From NCBI RefSeq assembly GCF_001719615.1, contig NZ_MDVX01000017.1, forward strand, positions 1-64,000: a stretch of 64,000 nt of DNA, given 5' to 3'. Position numbers and translations under genes: made by a program. The notes beneath the pieces were generated by a model. It saw only the letters and a program-made list of their open reading frames with translations. It did no database searches and was not told the origin of the DNA. Of the stretch, positions 8,841 through 17,351 are shown in pieces; the first letter of the stretch is position 1, and every line of letters begins with the position of its first letter. Origin of the DNA: Neptunicoccus sediminis (GTDB lineage Bacteria; Pseudomonadota; Alphaproteobacteria; Rhodobacterales; Rhodobacteraceae).

Positions 8841-9240
8841 GTTCCGGCCCCAGTTCGTTTATCCGTTTGCACATCCGCCCAAAATGGCAGCGCACCCTTT
8901 CTCTCACCTAACCCGCCAGAGGGTTAAAGAAAAGATGTTCCGGCACAGGATTGCCACCCTGCACCCTTTGTCGCGCACAGCTATGGCTGAAACCACGGGC
9001 CAAAGAAACAGGTGACAGGCCGCAGATGCGGTGCTACATCTTTTGCATCAACCAAGAGGTGTGGCATGAATTGTTGGATAATCAAGAAGGCCGGAAAAGT
9101 CCTATAGCCACTTGATGCGGGCCTTTTTCCGTCCGTCCTCAGCCAGCCACGTTGTTGCCTTGGCCCCTGCGGCCATATCCTGACATTCCCTGTCTTATTC
9201 TGCCCGTGGCGCAATTCTCTTTGTTCGTTGGAATATCGTT
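8841..9240. other. Divergent intergenic region rimM / ABC exporter
   Basis: Four hundred bases with no supported gene. It must carry the start signals of both rimM (minus) and the ABC exporter pair (plus). I see only weak -35/-10 candidates and an imperfect AAGGCC...GGCCTTTTT pairing around 9088-9127. No tRNA or known structured RNA was recognised. Confidence 0.4.
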
Positions 9241-11076
9241 ATGTACCGTTTTTTTGAATCTATCGTTGATCCTTTTGCCCATAGGGATCTTGGCGCCCCG
9301 CCCCGTAATATCTGGGCTTTCATCCGCAGCGAATTGCGCCCCTTCCACGGGCTGTTACCGTGGTTGCTTTTGGGCGGGCTGGTTGTGGCCCTGCTGGAAA
9401 CATGGCTGATCAGCTACAGCGGCCGGATCATCGACTATGTAAACCAGACCGACGGTGATGCGCTGTGGGGGCACTATGGTCTGGAACTGATGGCGGTGGC
9501 GGCTCTTTTGCTGTTCGGGCGGCCGCTGGCTTTCTTTTTGAACGGGGTCTTGCAGCATCAGGCCCTGTCGAGCGCCATGCGCGATCAGGTGCGCTGGCGG
9601 GCCCATACCCATATGCTCGGCCAGAGCCGCGAGTTCTTTCACAATGATTTCGCTGGACGTCTGGCCAATCGCGTGATGCAGATCGGCCCTGCGGTGGAGG
9701 ACAATGTCTACACCTTCTTTGAGGCTGTCTGGTTCGTGTCGATCTATTTCGTTAGTGCGCTGTGGATCATGTCCTCGGTGACACCGGCCCTTGCCCTGCC
9801 AATGCTGCTCTGGTTGGGTGCTTTTGTCGTCTATGTCTTGTATATGGGGCGCAAGATTTCCCAAGCCTCCGAGGATATGTCGCAGACCCGCTCTATGGTG
9901 ACGGCGCGGGTGGTGGATGCCTATACCAACATCGAAAGCGTGAAACTGTTTTCCGGTGACAGCCGCGAAAAGGATTTCGCCTTGCAGGCCGCACAGCAGG
10001 ATCGTGAGAGATTCATGCTGTTTCTGCGGCTCTGGACCCGGATCCGGCTGGATCTGGGCATCCTCACAGGCATCCTGATTGCGGGGGTGGTCGGGCTGTC
10101 GCTTTACTACTGGCGCAGTGGCGTGGTTAGTGTGGGGGAATTGAGCGCAGTCACCGCGCTGGTGATGCGCCTGTCCGCCATGACCGGATGGATCATGTGG
10201 GTCTCTACGCTGCTGTTTGAAAACGCGGGCAAAATCCATGAAAGCATGGACTCCATCGCCAAGGAACATACCGTCACCGACACCGAGGCCGCACCGGAGC
10301 TGCACGTCAGCGCGGGTGAAATCAGACTGATCGACGTGGCCCATCACTACGGGCGGGGTGAAGGTGGTCTGAACGGGATCAACCTGACCATTGCTGCGGG
10401 TGAAAAAGTCGGTCTTGTCGGGCGTTCCGGTGCGGGGAAAACCACGCTTGTGAACCTGCTGCTGCGCTTCATGGACCCCGAAGCAGGACGCATAGAAATC
10501 GACGGGCAGGACATCGCATCGGTCAAACAGGAAAGCCTGCGCCGCGCCATTGGTATGGTCACGCAGGAACCCGGCCTGATGCACCGCTCTGTGCGGGACA
10601 ACATCGTGCTGGGTGCACCGGATGCAACAGAGGCGGACATCAAACGGGCCGTGATCCGCGCGGATGCGGCCCAGTTCATCCCCGATCTCGAAGACCCGAA
10701 AGGACGGCGCGGGATGGAAGCATTTGTCGGGGAACGGGGCGTGAAACTTTCAGGCGGTCAACGCCAGCGGATTGCGCTTGCCCGTGTTGTTCTCAAAGAT
10801 GCACCGATTCTGGTCTTGGACGAAGCCACAAGCGCCCTAGATAGTGAAAGCGAAGCCGTGATCCAGAATGCCCTTTCCGGTGTGATGGAGGGCAAAACCG
10901 TCATCGCCATCGCCCATCGCCTGTCCACCATCGCGCGGATGGACCGGATTGTAGTGCTGGATGACGGACAGATTGCCGAGATCGGAACACATGCCGAACT
11001 GCTGGCCAAAGGCGGGCTTTATGCCGGTTTCTGGTCGCGCCAATCGGGTGAAATGTTGGGACTGGACACAGAATGA
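9241..11076 (+). CDS. ABC exporter half-transporter (TMD-NBD), first of a pair
   Basis: A 611-aa fused exporter subunit. Residues about 30-330 form the six-helix transmembrane domain (type 1 exporter fold). Residues about 350-600 form the ATPase, with Walker A GRSGAGKTTL near 393, signature LSGGQRQRIALARV near 504, Walker B ILVLDEATSALD with the catalytic Glu, and H-loop IAHRLSTIARMDR. All residues for a consensus ATP site are present. The second exporter gene overlaps its stop by four bases (ATGA), so the two probably make a heterodimer. The substrate is unknown; lipids, peptides and drugs are all possible for this family. Confidence 0.92.
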   Translation: MYRFFESIVDPFAHRDLGAPPRNIWAFIRSELRPFHGLLPWLLLGGLVVALLETWLISYSGRIIDYVNQTDGDALWGHYGLELMAVAALLLFGRPLAFFLNGVLQHQALSSAMRDQVRWRAHTHMLGQSREFFHNDFAGRLANRVMQIGPAVEDNVYTFFEAVWFVSIYFVSALWIMSSVTPALALPMLLWLGAFVVYVLYMGRKISQASEDMSQTRSMVTARVVDAYTNIESVKLFSGDSREKDFALQAAQQDRERFMLFLRLWTRIRLDLGILTGILIAGVVGLSLYYWRSGVVSVGELSAVTALVMRLSAMTGWIMWVSTLLFENAGKIHESMDSIAKEHTVTDTEAAPELHVSAGEIRLIDVAHHYGRGEGGLNGINLTIAAGEKVGLVGRSGAGKTTLVNLLLRFMDPEAGRIEIDGQDIASVKQESLRRAIGMVTQEPGLMHRSVRDNIVLGAPDATEADIKRAVIRADAAQFIPDLEDPKGRRGMEAFVGERGVKLSGGQRQRIALARVVLKDAPILVLDEATSALDSESEAVIQNALSGVMEGKTVIAIAHRLSTIARMDRIVVLDDGQIAEIGTHAELLAKGGLYAGFWSRQSGEMLGLDTE

Positions 11077-12887
11077 GACGATTTGCAGGATTGATAGATG
11101 CCTTTGCACGGGCCGAAGGACCACCACCTCAAACGCTTGGCGCGTTCTTTCGCTGGGCGCTCAGCGGGGCATTCGGCTGGCTGGCGGTGGCTGGGCTGCT
11201 CTCCGCCTTCGTCGGCACACTGGAAGTGGTGACTGCGATCCTGCTTGGCAAAGTGATCGACGCGGCCCTTCTCAGCGGGCCGGATGTTTTTTGGGACCAG
11301 AACCTGATGCTGCTGGTGCTTGCTGCCGGTTTCTTCCTGATCCTGCGCCCGCTGGCCTTTGGCGCCTCCTCCACCGCCAATTCCGTGCTGGTGGCGCCGA
11401 ACGTGAACCCGCTGGTGCTGACCCGTCTGCACCGCTGGACACTGGGGCAAACCGTCAGCTTTTTTGACGATGATTTCGCGGGCCGGATTGCGCTAAAACA
11501 GATGCAGGCGGCCCGCGCCATGACGGATGTGGCGGTCGAAGTCATCAACGTGGTGTTCTTCGCGCTCGCCTCGCTGGTCGGCTCGGTGCTGTTGCTGACC
11601 TCGATCAATGGCACCGTTGCAATGGCGCTGGCGGGCTGGCTGCTGGTCTATCTGCTGCTGATCCGCTGGTTCATGCCCCGCATCCGCGAACGGTCCAAGG
11701 CGCGGGCGGGCACGCGGGCAATGGTGTCCGGTCAGGTGGTGGATACGATCACCAATATCAAAACCGTCAAACTCTTCGCCCATGCGGATCACGAAGACCG
11801 CGCCGCCATCGGTGCCATCGCGGAATTTCGCGACCGTGCGCTTGATTTCGGCATACTCTCCGCCGGTTTCCGTCTGACGCTGATGACAGTGGCCGGACTG
11901 CTGCCGGTTGCCCTGATCGGCGGCACGCTCTGGCTCTGGTCCCGTGGGCTGGCCTCTCCGGGGGACATCGCCGCCGCGGGCACGATCTCCATCCGCATCG
12001 CGCAGATGACCGGCTGGGTCAGCTTCACCCTGATGGCGATCTGGGCCAATGTCGGAGAGGTCGAGGACGGCATGCGCACGCTCACCCCGCGCCACCGTCT
12101 GGATCAGCCCAACGCCCCCAAGGGGCTCGACGGGCGCAAGGAAATCGCCTTTGATCACGTCAGTTTTGGCTACGGACGGGACGGCAATGGCATCGAAGAC
12201 ATCAACCTGACGATCAAACCGGGCGAAAAGATCGGCATTGTCGGCGCGTCAGGTGCAGGCAAATCCACCCTCGTTGCCCTGTTGTTGCGGCTTTACGATG
12301 TGGAAAAAGGCGCGATCCGCATTGGCGGGCAGGACATCCGCGAGGTGAGCGAGGAAGACCTGCGCCGCCAGATCGGTATGGTTACGCAGGACACGGCCAT
12401 GTTCAACCGCTCGTCCCGTGACAACATCCTGTACGGTCGCCCGGATGCCACAGAAGAGGACCTCATCGCCGCTGCCAAACGCGCCGAAGCCCATGAGTTT
12501 ATTCTCGGATTGGAAGACCACAAAGGCCGCCGTGGCTATGATGCCCACTTGGGAGAGCGCGGTGTCAAGCTCTCCGGCGGCCAGCGCCAGCGGATTGCGC
12601 TTGCCCGTGCCATCTTGAAGGACGCGCCGATTCTGGTGCTGGACGAGGCCACCTCCGCGCTTGATTCCGAAGTGGAAGCCGCCATTCAAACGGCGCTTGA
12701 TCAGGTGGTGGAGGGCAAAACCGTGCTCGCCATCGCGCACCGCCTGTCCACCATCGCGCGGATGGACCGGATTGTGGTGCTGGACGCGGGCCGGATCGTA
12801 GAGAGCGGCACCCACGAAGAGCTGCTCGACCTTAACGGGTATTACGCCGGATTCTGGTCCCGTCAGACCGACGGTTTTGCCGCCTGA
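11073..12887 (+). CDS. ABC exporter half-transporter (TMD-NBD), second of a pair
   Basis: A 604-aa partner of the preceding protein with the same layout: transmembrane domain to about residue 330, then Walker A GASGAGKSTL near 391, signature LSGGQRQRIALARA near 500, Walker B ILVLDEATSALD and H-loop IAHRLSTIARMDR. Both subunits keep intact catalytic residues, unlike heterodimeric exporters with one degenerate site. C-terminal stretches of the pair are nearly identical (YAGFWSRQ), suggesting origin by tandem duplication. A short T-tailed hairpin follows at 12889. The gene runs head-on into bluB. Confidence 0.92.
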   Translation: MRRFAGLIDAFARAEGPPPQTLGAFFRWALSGAFGWLAVAGLLSAFVGTLEVVTAILLGKVIDAALLSGPDVFWDQNLMLLVLAAGFFLILRPLAFGASSTANSVLVAPNVNPLVLTRLHRWTLGQTVSFFDDDFAGRIALKQMQAARAMTDVAVEVINVVFFALASLVGSVLLLTSINGTVAMALAGWLLVYLLLIRWFMPRIRERSKARAGTRAMVSGQVVDTITNIKTVKLFAHADHEDRAAIGAIAEFRDRALDFGILSAGFRLTLMTVAGLLPVALIGGTLWLWSRGLASPGDIAAAGTISIRIAQMTGWVSFTLMAIWANVGEVEDGMRTLTPRHRLDQPNAPKGLDGRKEIAFDHVSFGYGRDGNGIEDINLTIKPGEKIGIVGASGAGKSTLVALLLRLYDVEKGAIRIGGQDIREVSEEDLRRQIGMVTQDTAMFNRSSRDNILYGRPDATEEDLIAAAKRAEAHEFILGLEDHKGRRGYDAHLGERGVKLSGGQRQRIALARAILKDAPILVLDEATSALDSEVEAAIQTALDQVVEGKTVLAIAHRLSTIARMDRIVVLDAGRIVESGTHEELLDLNGYYAGFWSRQTDGFAA

Positions 12888-12888
12888 T

Positions 12889-12907
12889 AAGAGTTTACGC
12901 TCTTTTT
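12889..12907 (+). terminator. Small terminator after the ABC exporter pair
   Basis: Stem AAGAG / CTCTT with six-base loop TTTACG, running into TTT, directly after the stop codon at 12887. The stem is only five pairs, so strength is uncertain. Confidence 0.5.
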
Positions 12908-12927
12908 GGGGAAAATATCCCGGGGTT

Positions 12928-12946
12928 TCAGGGGCAGCGCCCCTGA
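12928..12946. terminator. GC-rich hairpin between convergent genes
   Basis: Perfect stem TCAGGGGC / GCCCCTGA with loop AGC, ten bases beyond the bluB stop. It lacks a U-tract. It probably backs up termination from either side. Confidence 0.4.
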
Positions 12947-12956
12947 TCCTATGCGC

Positions 12957-13586
12957 CTAGCGGGAAATCACGTCGACGGTTTCCGCCCGCTCTTCCCAGC
13001 CCTTGGCTTCCAGTTCCGGTTGCAGGCTTTCCTCGGTCGGGTAGCCGACACACAGATAGGCCACCAGAGACCAACTGTCCGGCACGCCAAGATCCCCGCG
13101 CAACTGGTCTGCGTCCAGAATGGACACCCAGCCGACCCCTAGACCATAGGCCCGCGCCACCAGCCAGAAAGACATGATTGCTGACACCACGGAATATCGA
13201 CGTGTTTCAGCCATAGTAGCCGCCCCGAGACCAGAGCCTTTTTCCGTTTCCTCGTCACAAAAGATCGCAAATTGAACGGGGGCTTCCTTCATACCGGCCA
13301 GTTTCAGGCTGGCATAGGTTTTCGCCTTGTCACCGGAATAACCGGCAAGAGCTGCATCGTTCTGGATTTGAAAATTTGCATAGGCTTTGGCCCGTGCCGC
13401 CTCGGAATCAAGGCTGACAATGCGCCAGGGTTCGGACAGGCCAACGGAAGGGGACAGACGAAACGCGTCCAGACATTCGGCAAGGCTGTCTTCGGGAACA
13501 GGGGTGGTTTTGAAGTGGCGCACATCGCGGCGCCACTTCAACAGATTTACAAACTCGGACCGGAACTCTGCGGTAAATTTATGCAT
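12957..13586 (-). CDS. bluB: 5,6-dimethylbenzimidazole synthase BluB
   Basis: Flavin-destructase of the nitroreductase fold that cleaves reduced FMN with oxygen to give 5,6-dimethylbenzimidazole, the lower ligand of vitamin B12. The 209-aa sequence shows RRDVRHF near residue 19, APSVGLSQPWR-like LSPSVGLSEPWRIV, the flavin-contacting KLAGMKEAPVQFAIFCD, GLGAATMAETRRYSVVSAI and GLGVGWVSILDADQL. These separate BluB from ordinary nitroreductases. It starts 21 bases after rpsP and is read in the same direction, so it may share the ffh-rpsP transcript. No other cobalamin gene is near. Confidence 0.9.
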   Translation of the reverse strand: MHKFTAEFRSEFVNLLKWRRDVRHFKTTPVPEDSLAECLDAFRLSPSVGLSEPWRIVSLDSEAARAKAYANFQIQNDAALAGYSGDKAKTYASLKLAGMKEAPVQFAIFCDEETEKGSGLGAATMAETRRYSVVSAIMSFWLVARAYGLGVGWVSILDADQLRGDLGVPDSWSLVAYLCVGYPTEESLQPELEAKGWEERAETVDVISR

Positions 13587-13607
13587 GATGTTCCCGTCTC
13601 CGTTATC

Positions 13608-14006
13608 TTATTCAGCAGCCGCTTCTTCGCTGGCTTCTTCTGCAGGTGCCGCAGCAGCTTCTTTGGCAGCAGCTTCTTTAGCAGCTTTTTCTTCGGAACG
13701 CTCTACTGCTTTCTTGCCAGGCTTGGCTTTCTTCAGGTTGGCACGCTCTTTCTTTTCAACAACGCCAGCCGCTTCCAGAAAACGGGACACACGGTCGGAT
13801 GGCTGTGCGCCTTCACCGAGCCAGTATTGAACGCGTTCCATGTTCAGTTGAACACGGTTTTCGTCGTCTTTGGCCAGCAGCGGGTTGTATGTGCCGAGTT
13901 TTTCAACATAGCGGCCGTCGCGCGGCATGCGGGAGTCGGCTGCAACAACGCGGTAGAAAGGGCGTTTCTTGGAACCGCCGCGGGCCAGTCTGATCTTCAT
14001 TGCCAT
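13608..14006 (-). CDS. rpsP: 30S ribosomal protein S16
   Basis: Core S16 signature at the N-terminus: [19 protein letters not shown], then [19 protein letters not shown] and the [18 protein letters not shown] segment. At about 132 aa it is longer than the 80-90 aa core because of an Ala/Glu/Lys-rich low-complexity tail, common in alphaproteobacteria. ATG at 14006 is chosen for GGAGA eight bases upstream; the second ATG at 14000 is also possible. It follows the chorismate mutase gene by 60 bases in the ffh operon. rimM, its usual downstream neighbour, is missing from that place. Confidence 0.95.
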   Translation of the reverse strand: MAMKIRLARGGSKKRPFYRVVAADSRMPRDGRYVEKLGTYNPLLAKDDENRVQLNMERVQYWLGEGAQPSDRVSRFLEAAGVVEKKERANLKKAKPGKKAVERSEEKAAKEAAAKEAAAAPAEEASEEAAAE

Positions 14007-14066
14007 GGGTGTATCTCCTTTAGATGGCGTGGTCGGGGGGCGCATGTCCCACCCTACATTCGGGAA

Positions 14067-14375
14067 TTAGGATTGATGTTGTTTGTGGTGCTGGATGACT
14101 TCGCTGATAATGAAGTTCAGGAACTTCTTGGCGAATTCGGGATCAAGATCCGCCTCGCGTGCCAGACGTTCCAGACGGTCGATCTGGCTGGCTTCACGGG
14201 TTGGATCAGATGGCGGGAGGTCATGGGTCGCTTTCAGCTTTCCCACGGCCTGAGTGTGTTTGAACCGCTCGCCCAGAGTATAGACAAGGATCGCATCCAG
14301 ACGGTCGATGCTGGCGCGGTGCTCCTTCAGGACCTCTGCGGCTTTGGTCACGGCATTGTCGGTTGCGCTGCTCAT
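14067..14375 (-). CDS. Chorismate mutase, AroQ class, monofunctional
   Basis: A 102-residue all-helical protein converting chorismate to prephenate for Phe/Tyr synthesis. The pattern HRASIDRLDAILVYTLGERFKHTQAVGKLKA gives the conserved R-x-x-I-D-x-L-D start of helix 1 and the R...K active-site spacing. RLERLAREADLDPEFAKKFLNFIISEVIQHHK is the C-terminal helix. Its first codon overlaps the GNAT stop by four bases, so the two are translationally coupled inside the ffh-rpsP operon. Length fits a stand-alone AroQ domain. Confidence 0.9.
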   Translation of the reverse strand: MSSATDNAVTKAAEVLKEHRASIDRLDAILVYTLGERFKHTQAVGKLKATHDLPPSDPTREASQIDRLERLAREADLDPEFAKKFLNFIISEVIQHHKQHQS

Positions 14376-14896
14376 TGGGCGTGCTCCGGTGTCGGGTAAC
14401 GGTAGATATGGTCTTCCCCCATATGCGGGTTGTGATAGGCCCGCTCGAATGTGCCGCCCATCCGCTGCGCCAGCGCGATGGACCGCGCATTCCCCGGAAC
14501 AATATGGGAGGACAGGGTTTTGAAACCCAAGTCCTCGAACGCCCAGCGCCGTGCACGTTCCGCACCTTCGCGCGCGATGCCACGGCCTTCAAACGCCTCG
14601 AAAAGCGCATAGCCCAATTCCGGTTCGGGCCAGCCTTCAGGATACCAGATGCCGGTCAGTCCGGCGACTTCACCGCTGGCTTTTTCCACGATGGAAAAAT
14701 AGCCGTAACCGTGGATATGCCAATGGCCCACGTTAGTTGAAAACCAGCGCCATGCCTCGTCCCGTTCCAGACGCCCGCCAAACCCGATGCAGTGATCGGA
14801 CGCGTAAAACGCGGCCAGCGGCTCGAAATCCGCAATCTGCGGGCCGCGCAGCACCAGCCGCTCGGTTTCCAGCGTGGGGGCGTGTGTCAGGGTCAT
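14372..14896 (-). CDS. GNAT family N-acetyltransferase (RimJ/RimL-like)
   Basis: A 174-residue acetyltransferase beginning ETERLVLRGPQIADFEPLAAFYAS, the common N-terminus of the ribosomal-protein-type GNATs. It continues through YFSIVEKASGEVAGLTGIW and PELGYALFEAFEGRGIAREGA, where the R-G-x-A segment binds acetyl-CoA. HIVPGNARSIALAQRMGG is the typical C-terminal block. The substrate is not known; placement between ffh and rpsP fits modification of a ribosomal or related protein but is only suggestive. It overlaps ffh and the chorismate mutase gene by four bases each. Confidence 0.88.
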   Translation of the reverse strand: MTLTHAPTLETERLVLRGPQIADFEPLAAFYASDHCIGFGGRLERDEAWRWFSTNVGHWHIHGYGYFSIVEKASGEVAGLTGIWYPEGWPEPELGYALFEAFEGRGIAREGAERARRWAFEDLGFKTLSSHIVPGNARSIALAQRMGGTFERAYHNPHMGEDHIYRYPTPEHAQ

Positions 14897-16407
14897 TTCT
14901 TCTTCCCGAAACCGGACAGACCGGGGGGCAGTTGCAAACCGCCGCCGCCCAGACCCGGCAGGCCACCGGGCATCTTGCCGCCCAGTTTCTTGGCCGCCGC
15001 TTCAAGCTGTTTGGGATCCATATCTGCAGGCATTCCACCGGGCAGGCCACCGCCCTTGCCAAGCATCCCCTTCATGGCCTGTTTCATCATGCCGCCTTTG
15101 CCCATCTTGCCCATCTTCTTCATCATGTCGGCCATCTGCCGGTGCATCTTGAGAAGTTTGTTCAGATCGGACACTTCCATCCCTGCCCCGCGCGCGATCC
15201 GCTTTTTGCGGCTGGCTTGCAGGATCGCGGGGTTGGCGCGTTCCTTTTTGGTCATGGACTGGATCAGGGCCACCTGACGTTTCAGCACGGAATCGTCAAA
15301 ACCGGCGTCTTCCACCTGTTTGGCCATTTTCTTCATGCCCGGCATCATCCCCATGATGCCTTCCATGCCGCCCATTTTTTGCATTTGCTCCAGTTGGCCT
15401 TTCAGGTCGTTCATGTTGAACTGACCTTTGACAAACCGTTTCATCATCTTTTCGGCCTGTTCGGCCTCGATGGTTTCCTGCGCTTTTTCCACAAGGCTGA
15501 CGATATCGCCCATGCCAAGGATTCGGCCCGCGATACGCTCGGGGTGGAATTCCTCCAGCGCGTCCATCTTTTCGCCCAGACCGACAAATTTGATCGGCTT
15601 GCCGGTCACGGCCTTCATGGACAGGGCTGCACCGCCGCGTCCGTCGCCGTCCATACGCGTCAGCACAACGCCGGATACGCCGATCTTGTCGTCGAATTCG
15701 GTCGCGACATTCACCGCGTCCTGACCTGTCAGCCCGTCAACCACCAGCAGGGTTTCCCGAGGCTTGGTCACATCGCGCACATCAGCGGCCTGCTGGATCA
15801 ACTCCTGATCAATATGCAGGCGCCCCGCCGTGTCGAGCATGTAAACATCATAGCCACCCAAGGTCGCCTGCTGCTTGGCCCGTTTGGCGATCTGGACCGG
15901 CGTTTCGCCCTTCACGATTGGCAGCGTATCCACGCCAATCTGTGTCCCCAGAATCGCAAGCTGTTCCATCGCCGCCGGACGGTTGGTATCAAGCGAGGCC
16001 ATCAGAACCCGCTTCTTGTCCCGCTCTGTCAAACGTTTGGCAAGCTTCGCAGTCGTGGTGGTCTTACCCGAACCTTGCAAACCGACCATCAGGATCGGCG
16101 CAGGAGCGTTGTCAATTTTCAACTGACCCGCGTTGGCATCGTCACCGGCAAGGAAATGCACCATTTCGTCGTGCACGATCTTGACGACCTGCTGGCCCGG
16201 CGTCACCGATTTGGTCACGTTCTGGCCTGTCGCCTTTTCCTGCACCGCCTTGATAAAGTCCCGCGCCACCGGCAGGGAAACATCGGCTTCCAGCAGGGCC
16301 ACACGTACTTCGCGCAGGGCGGTGGACACATCAGCGTCAGACAGCGCACCCTGTTTGGTCAGCTTGTCTAAAACGCCAGAGAGGCGGTCGGAGAGACTTT
16401 CGAACAT
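14893..16407 (-). CDS. ffh: Signal recognition particle protein Ffh
   Basis: SRP GTPase that binds signal sequences on the ribosome with 4.5S RNA and docks to FtsY. The 504-aa protein has the N domain (MFESLSDRLSGVLDKLTKQGALSDADV), the G domain with P-loop GLQGSGKTTT near residue 108, DTAGRLHID and TRMDGDGRGGAALS. The Met-rich M domain (residues about 325-450) contains MGGMEGIMGMMPGMKKM and the RNA-binding ARGAGMEVSDLNKLLKMHRQM. A Gly/Met-rich tail follows. It is the first gene of the minus-strand operon, with AAGGA upstream of the ATG at 16407. Confidence 0.97.
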   Translation of the reverse strand: MFESLSDRLSGVLDKLTKQGALSDADVSTALREVRVALLEADVSLPVARDFIKAVQEKATGQNVTKSVTPGQQVVKIVHDEMVHFLAGDDANAGQLKIDNAPAPILMVGLQGSGKTTTTAKLAKRLTERDKKRVLMASLDTNRPAAMEQLAILGTQIGVDTLPIVKGETPVQIAKRAKQQATLGGYDVYMLDTAGRLHIDQELIQQAADVRDVTKPRETLLVVDGLTGQDAVNVATEFDDKIGVSGVVLTRMDGDGRGGAALSMKAVTGKPIKFVGLGEKMDALEEFHPERIAGRILGMGDIVSLVEKAQETIEAEQAEKMMKRFVKGQFNMNDLKGQLEQMQKMGGMEGIMGMMPGMKKMAKQVEDAGFDDSVLKRQVALIQSMTKKERANPAILQASRKKRIARGAGMEVSDLNKLLKMHRQMADMMKKMGKMGKGGMMKQAMKGMLGKGGGLPGGMPADMDPKQLEAAAKKLGGKMPGGLPGLGGGGLQLPPGLSGFGKKK

Positions 16408-16582
16408 GGCCTTGGCGTCCTTTCAGTTAACGCGGTTACAGTCTATGTAAGCAGCCTGCCCGCTATTCCCAGCCCAAGATGCAATTGCCCATACGACAAA
16501 ATCACCCGTGGGCGAAACTCGCTGACGGGTGGCGATCCTGAGACCGGAAGGCTGGTGCTTCCAATGGATAAAACAGCGTTTA

Positions 16583-16598
16583 GGGGGCCGAAGCCCCC
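16583..16598 (-). terminator. Hairpin terminator after azoR
   Basis: Stem GGGGGC / GCCCCC with tetraloop CGAA (UUCG on the minus-strand RNA), nine bases past the azoR stop. The following U-tract is weak. Confidence 0.55.
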
Positions 16599-16606
16599 TT
16601 GTCAAG

Positions 16607-17194
16607 TTATGCTGCCAACGCGTCGATAGCGGCCTCGGCCTTGGGCACAACCGTGGCCGAATTGGCCACCAGCGTGGCGGCGTCGATGAAGGTGATGTCG
16701 GTGATCCCGACAAATCCCAGCACCGTTGTCACATAAGGCGTGGCATGATCGGCAGCACTGCCGACGGGAACCCCGCCTGTGGCCACGATAACCACGGCGC
16801 GTTTGCCCTCCAGCAGCCCCTGAACACCGTTGTCCGTATAGGCAAAAGTCTCACCATTGCGGGCAATCAGGTCCACCCAAGCCTTGAAACTGGACGGGAC
16901 GCCGAAATTATACATCGGCAGGCCAAGCACGATGGTATCCGCCTGCTTCAACTCTGCAATCAGTGTATCGGACAGCTTCAGCGCAGCAGTCTGTTCAGCT
17001 GTGCGCTTGTCCGCAGGGGTCCAGTTGGCATTCAGCCACTGCTCGTTCACGGCTGGCAGGGGGGCTGCCAGATCACGCTCGATCACACGGGTGTCCGCAC
17101 CGGACAGTTTGGCAACTGCACGCTCCACCAGAGGCCGCGAGGCGCTGTCTGTGATTCGGGCCGATGCGTTGATCTTCAGGATAGTCTTGGTCAT
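16607..17194 (-). CDS. azoR: FMN-dependent NADH-azoreductase / quinone reductase
   Basis: A 195-residue flavodoxin-fold enzyme of the AzoR family, reducing quinones and azo compounds with NADH through bound FMN. The phosphate-binding start is ILKINASARITDSASR (residues 4-19), followed later by GLPMYNFGVPSSFKAWVDLIAR, the FMN/substrate loop, and VVIVATGGVPVGS. The start at 17194 has the GGGAAG-like ribosome site eight bases upstream. It is divergent from a DMT transporter gene with a 157-base gap. Confidence 0.9.
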   Translation of the reverse strand: MTKTILKINASARITDSASRPLVERAVAKLSGADTRVIERDLAAPLPAVNEQWLNANWTPADKRTAEQTAALKLSDTLIAELKQADTIVLGLPMYNFGVPSSFKAWVDLIARNGETFAYTDNGVQGLLEGKRAVVIVATGGVPVGSAADHATPYVTTVLGFVGITDITFIDAATLVANSATVVPKAEAAIDALAA

Positions 17195-17351
17195 GGGAAG
17201 TCTCCAAATTCTGTTGCCCGACATCTACCCCCCGCAAGGCCCTGACATAAGCCAGCGCTTTCGCAAAGCAATGTTGCGGGATTGGCAACATCCCCCCGAA
17301 CGCCAAAGCATCTGCGGATTGCCAACCGGCTGTGATCGGGTAAGAAGACGT

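Noticed and set aside
14737-16371. Long open frame (544 codons) on the plus strand opposite ffh
   Set aside because: It is antisense to an unmistakable ffh, is His/Leu/Phe-rich as expected for a reverse frame of GC-rich coding DNA, and has no domain.
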